A stretch of DNA of 64,000 nucleotides, taken from NCBI RefSeq assembly GCF_026625045.1, contig NZ_CP113089.1, forward strand, positions 2,294,001-2,358,000, in the 5' to 3' direction. Position numbers and translations under genes: made by a program. The stretch is from Microcella daejeonensis. Lineage in GTDB: Bacteria > Actinomycetota > Actinomycetes > Actinomycetales > Microbacteriaceae. The first letter of the stretch is position 1, and each line of letters opens with the position of its first letter. The notes below the pieces were generated by a model. It had not been told where the DNA came from. It searched no databases and saw only the letters and a list, made by a program, of their open reading frames with translations. Positions 62,831-64,000 of this stretch are shown piece after piece.

Positions 62831-64000
62831 GCCTCGCGCGCTCCAGCGCGGTCATCGCCGTCGGCACCCTGGCCTCGCGCGCCAGCGGTCTGCTGCGCAC
62901 CGTCGTGCTCGTCGCGGCGATCGGTGCGATCGGGCAGGCGAGCGACGCCTTCGCGACGGCGAACCAGCTCCCCAACGCGCTGCTCATGGTCATCTCCACG
63001 GGCCTGCTCACCGGCGTGATCGTGCCCCACGTCGTGGCGGTGAGCGCGCAGCCGGACGGCGGGCGCGCCGTGCTGCCGAAGCTGCTGACGATGGGGGTCG
63101 TGCTGCTGCTCGCGATCACCGTGGTCGCCACCCTCCTCGCCCCCGCGCTCGTGGTCCTCTTCGCGGCGAAGTTCAGCCCCGAGCAGCAGGCGCTCGCGAC
63201 GGCCTTCGCCTACTGGTGCCTGCCTCAGTTGTTCTTCTACGGCATGTTCGCCCTCATGGGCGAGACGCTCAACGCGCGCGGCATCTTCGCCCCGTACGCC
63301 TGGGCGCCGATCGTCAACAACGTCGTCTCGATCGCCGGGTTCGCGGTCGTGATCGCGATCTTCGGAGCCGATCGCACCGATCTGGACCAGTGGGGGCCCG
63401 CGGGCATCGCCGCCCTCGCCGGCACGGCCACGCTCGGCATCATCGCGCAGACCCTGCTGCTGCTGGCCTTCTGGCGCCGCACGGGGGTGCCGCTGCGATT
63501 CGACTTCCAGTGGCGAGGCATGGGGCTGCGCGGGCTGGGTCTCCGGGCCGGCTGGACGTTCGCGACCATGCTCATCGGCCTCTCGGCGGGCATCGTGCAG
63601 CAGCAGCAGATCTCGGAGGTCTCCGGGGACGACGCCTCCGTGTTCGTCTGGCAGAACGCCTGGCTGGTGTACATGCTCCCGTACTCGCTCATCGTGCTCT
63701 CGATCGGAACCCCGTACTTCACGCGCATCAGCGAGCACGCCACCGCGGAGCGGCACGAGGAGCTGCGCGCCGACGTCGATCGCGCGATCCGTGTGCTGGG
63801 GCTCTTCATCGTCGTGGCGGCCGCGGCCGTGATCGCGGCGGCGGCCCCGGCGGCGCGCATCTTCACGAACAACACCGCGGACGCCCTCGCCTCCGCGCCG
63901 GTGCTCATCGCCTTCCTGTTCGCGCTCACCCCCATGGCCGTGCTCTTCGTCGTGCAGCGCACCTTCTACGCGTACGGCGACACCCGCACCCCGTTCTGGT
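62827..64000 (+). CDS. murJ: Lipid II flippase MurJ/MviN, 5' part
   Basis: The gene starts at ATG 62827 (ATGA overlap with the CofE-like gene) and runs off the right edge, so only 391 residues are visible. SSAVIAVGTLASRASGLLR is the MurJ N-terminal signature; the Arg pair and the pattern of helices LPNALLMVISTGLLTGVIVP, FYGMFALMGETLNARG and YAWAPIVNNVVSI fit MOP-superfamily flippases. It moves lipid-linked peptidoglycan precursors across the membrane. Actinobacterial MurJ may carry a C-terminal pseudokinase-like region, which would lie outside the window. Confidence 0.92.
   Translation, partial: MSLARSSAVIAVGTLASRASGLLRTVVLVAAIGAIGQASDAFATANQLPNALLMVISTGLLTGVIVPHVVAVSAQPDGGRAVLPKLLTMGVVLLLAITVVATLLAPALVVLFAAKFSPEQQALATAFAYWCLPQLFFYGMFALMGETLNARGIFAPYAWAPIVNNVVSIAGFAVVIAIFGADRTDLDQWGPAGIAALAGTATLGIIAQTLLLLAFWRRTGVPLRFDFQWRGMGLRGLGLRAGWTFATMLIGLSAGIVQQQQISEVSGDDASVFVWQNAWLVYMLPYSLIVLSIGTPYFTRISEHATAERHEELRADVDRAIRVLGLFIVVAAAAVIAAAAPAARIFTNNTADALASAPVLIAFLFALTPMAVLFVVQRTFYAYGDTRTPFW

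Overview
The window is chromosomal DNA of a high-GC actinobacterium, most probably a member of the Microbacteriaceae (family placement is inference). Signs are the strong G/C bias at third codon positions, many GTG starts, a homodimeric AceE, a FasR-fabD-fabH-acpP-fabF cluster, polyphosphate glucokinase, DUF3145, DUF4191 and SPOR-like genes, and a GlnR-type operator in front of glnA. From memory of the family, gene order from murJ-side lpdA/dlaT through lipB-lipA-DUF4191-RDD-glnA1-glnE-glnA2-nadE-panB, zinc-ribbon/Nif3, AhpE-like peroxiredoxin, aceE and fasR-fab resembles the dlaT-to-kasA region of Mycobacterium tuberculosis, so most of 18-62 kb looks like conserved core. No prophage, insertion sequence, CRISPR array or origin was seen, and no gap longer than 300 bases lacks a gene.

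Layout. 1-17.8 kb is the more variable part: the end of a peptide-type ABC ATPase, a D-2-hydroxyacid dehydrogenase, tRNA-Asn, an orphan histidine kinase coupled to an AzlCD exporter, peptide deformylase, a NIPA/DMT transporter, a glycosyltransferase, tRNA-Met, a lysine-free heliorhodopsin-like membrane protein, a secreted GH6 cellulase with FG-GAP-like repeats, a DUF1684 protein, an aldehyde oxidation locus (GAF regulator, aldehyde dehydrogenase, DUF779), a PolA-like polymerase, PadR and DUF3145. 18-25.8 kb (minus strand) holds fatty acid synthesis under a FasR-like regulator and the pyruvate dehydrogenase E1. 25.9-34 kb carries a peroxiredoxin, tRNA-Val, a zinc-ribbon/nuclease-like protein, small unknowns, an EamA transporter, a permease with a huge disordered N-terminus, Nif3 and a degenerate zinc-ribbon protein. 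34-42.8 kb has RNase P RNA, an unusual SDR, a VIT transporter, a desaturase, ppgK, map, panB and nadE. 42.8-51.8 kb is the nitrogen/lipoate block (glnA2, glnE, glnA1, lipA, lipB, RDD, DUF4191). 51.9-64 kb holds a membrane pseudokinase, the E2 and E3 of 2-oxoacid dehydrogenases, leucyl aminopeptidase, PAC2, an MFS transporter, the primary sigma factor, a CofE-like ligase and the start of murJ.

Functional links: lipB and lipA make the lipoyl group that the E2 carries, E1 (aceE) and E3 (lpdA) complete pyruvate oxidation, and the acetyl-CoA feeds the fab genes. glnE modifies GlnA1, whose promoter carries a four-box GlnR site.

Most noteworthy: a 7-TM heliorhodopsin-family protein with no lysine at all (7218-7991), a transmembrane pseudokinase (51867-53522), a recurring TAnnnT-N6/7-start arrangement that implies many leaderless mRNAs (the same spacing precedes the structurally fixed 5' end of RNase P RNA), two copies of a long inverted repeat between convergent genes, and three helically phased direct repeats in front of the aldehyde dehydrogenase.
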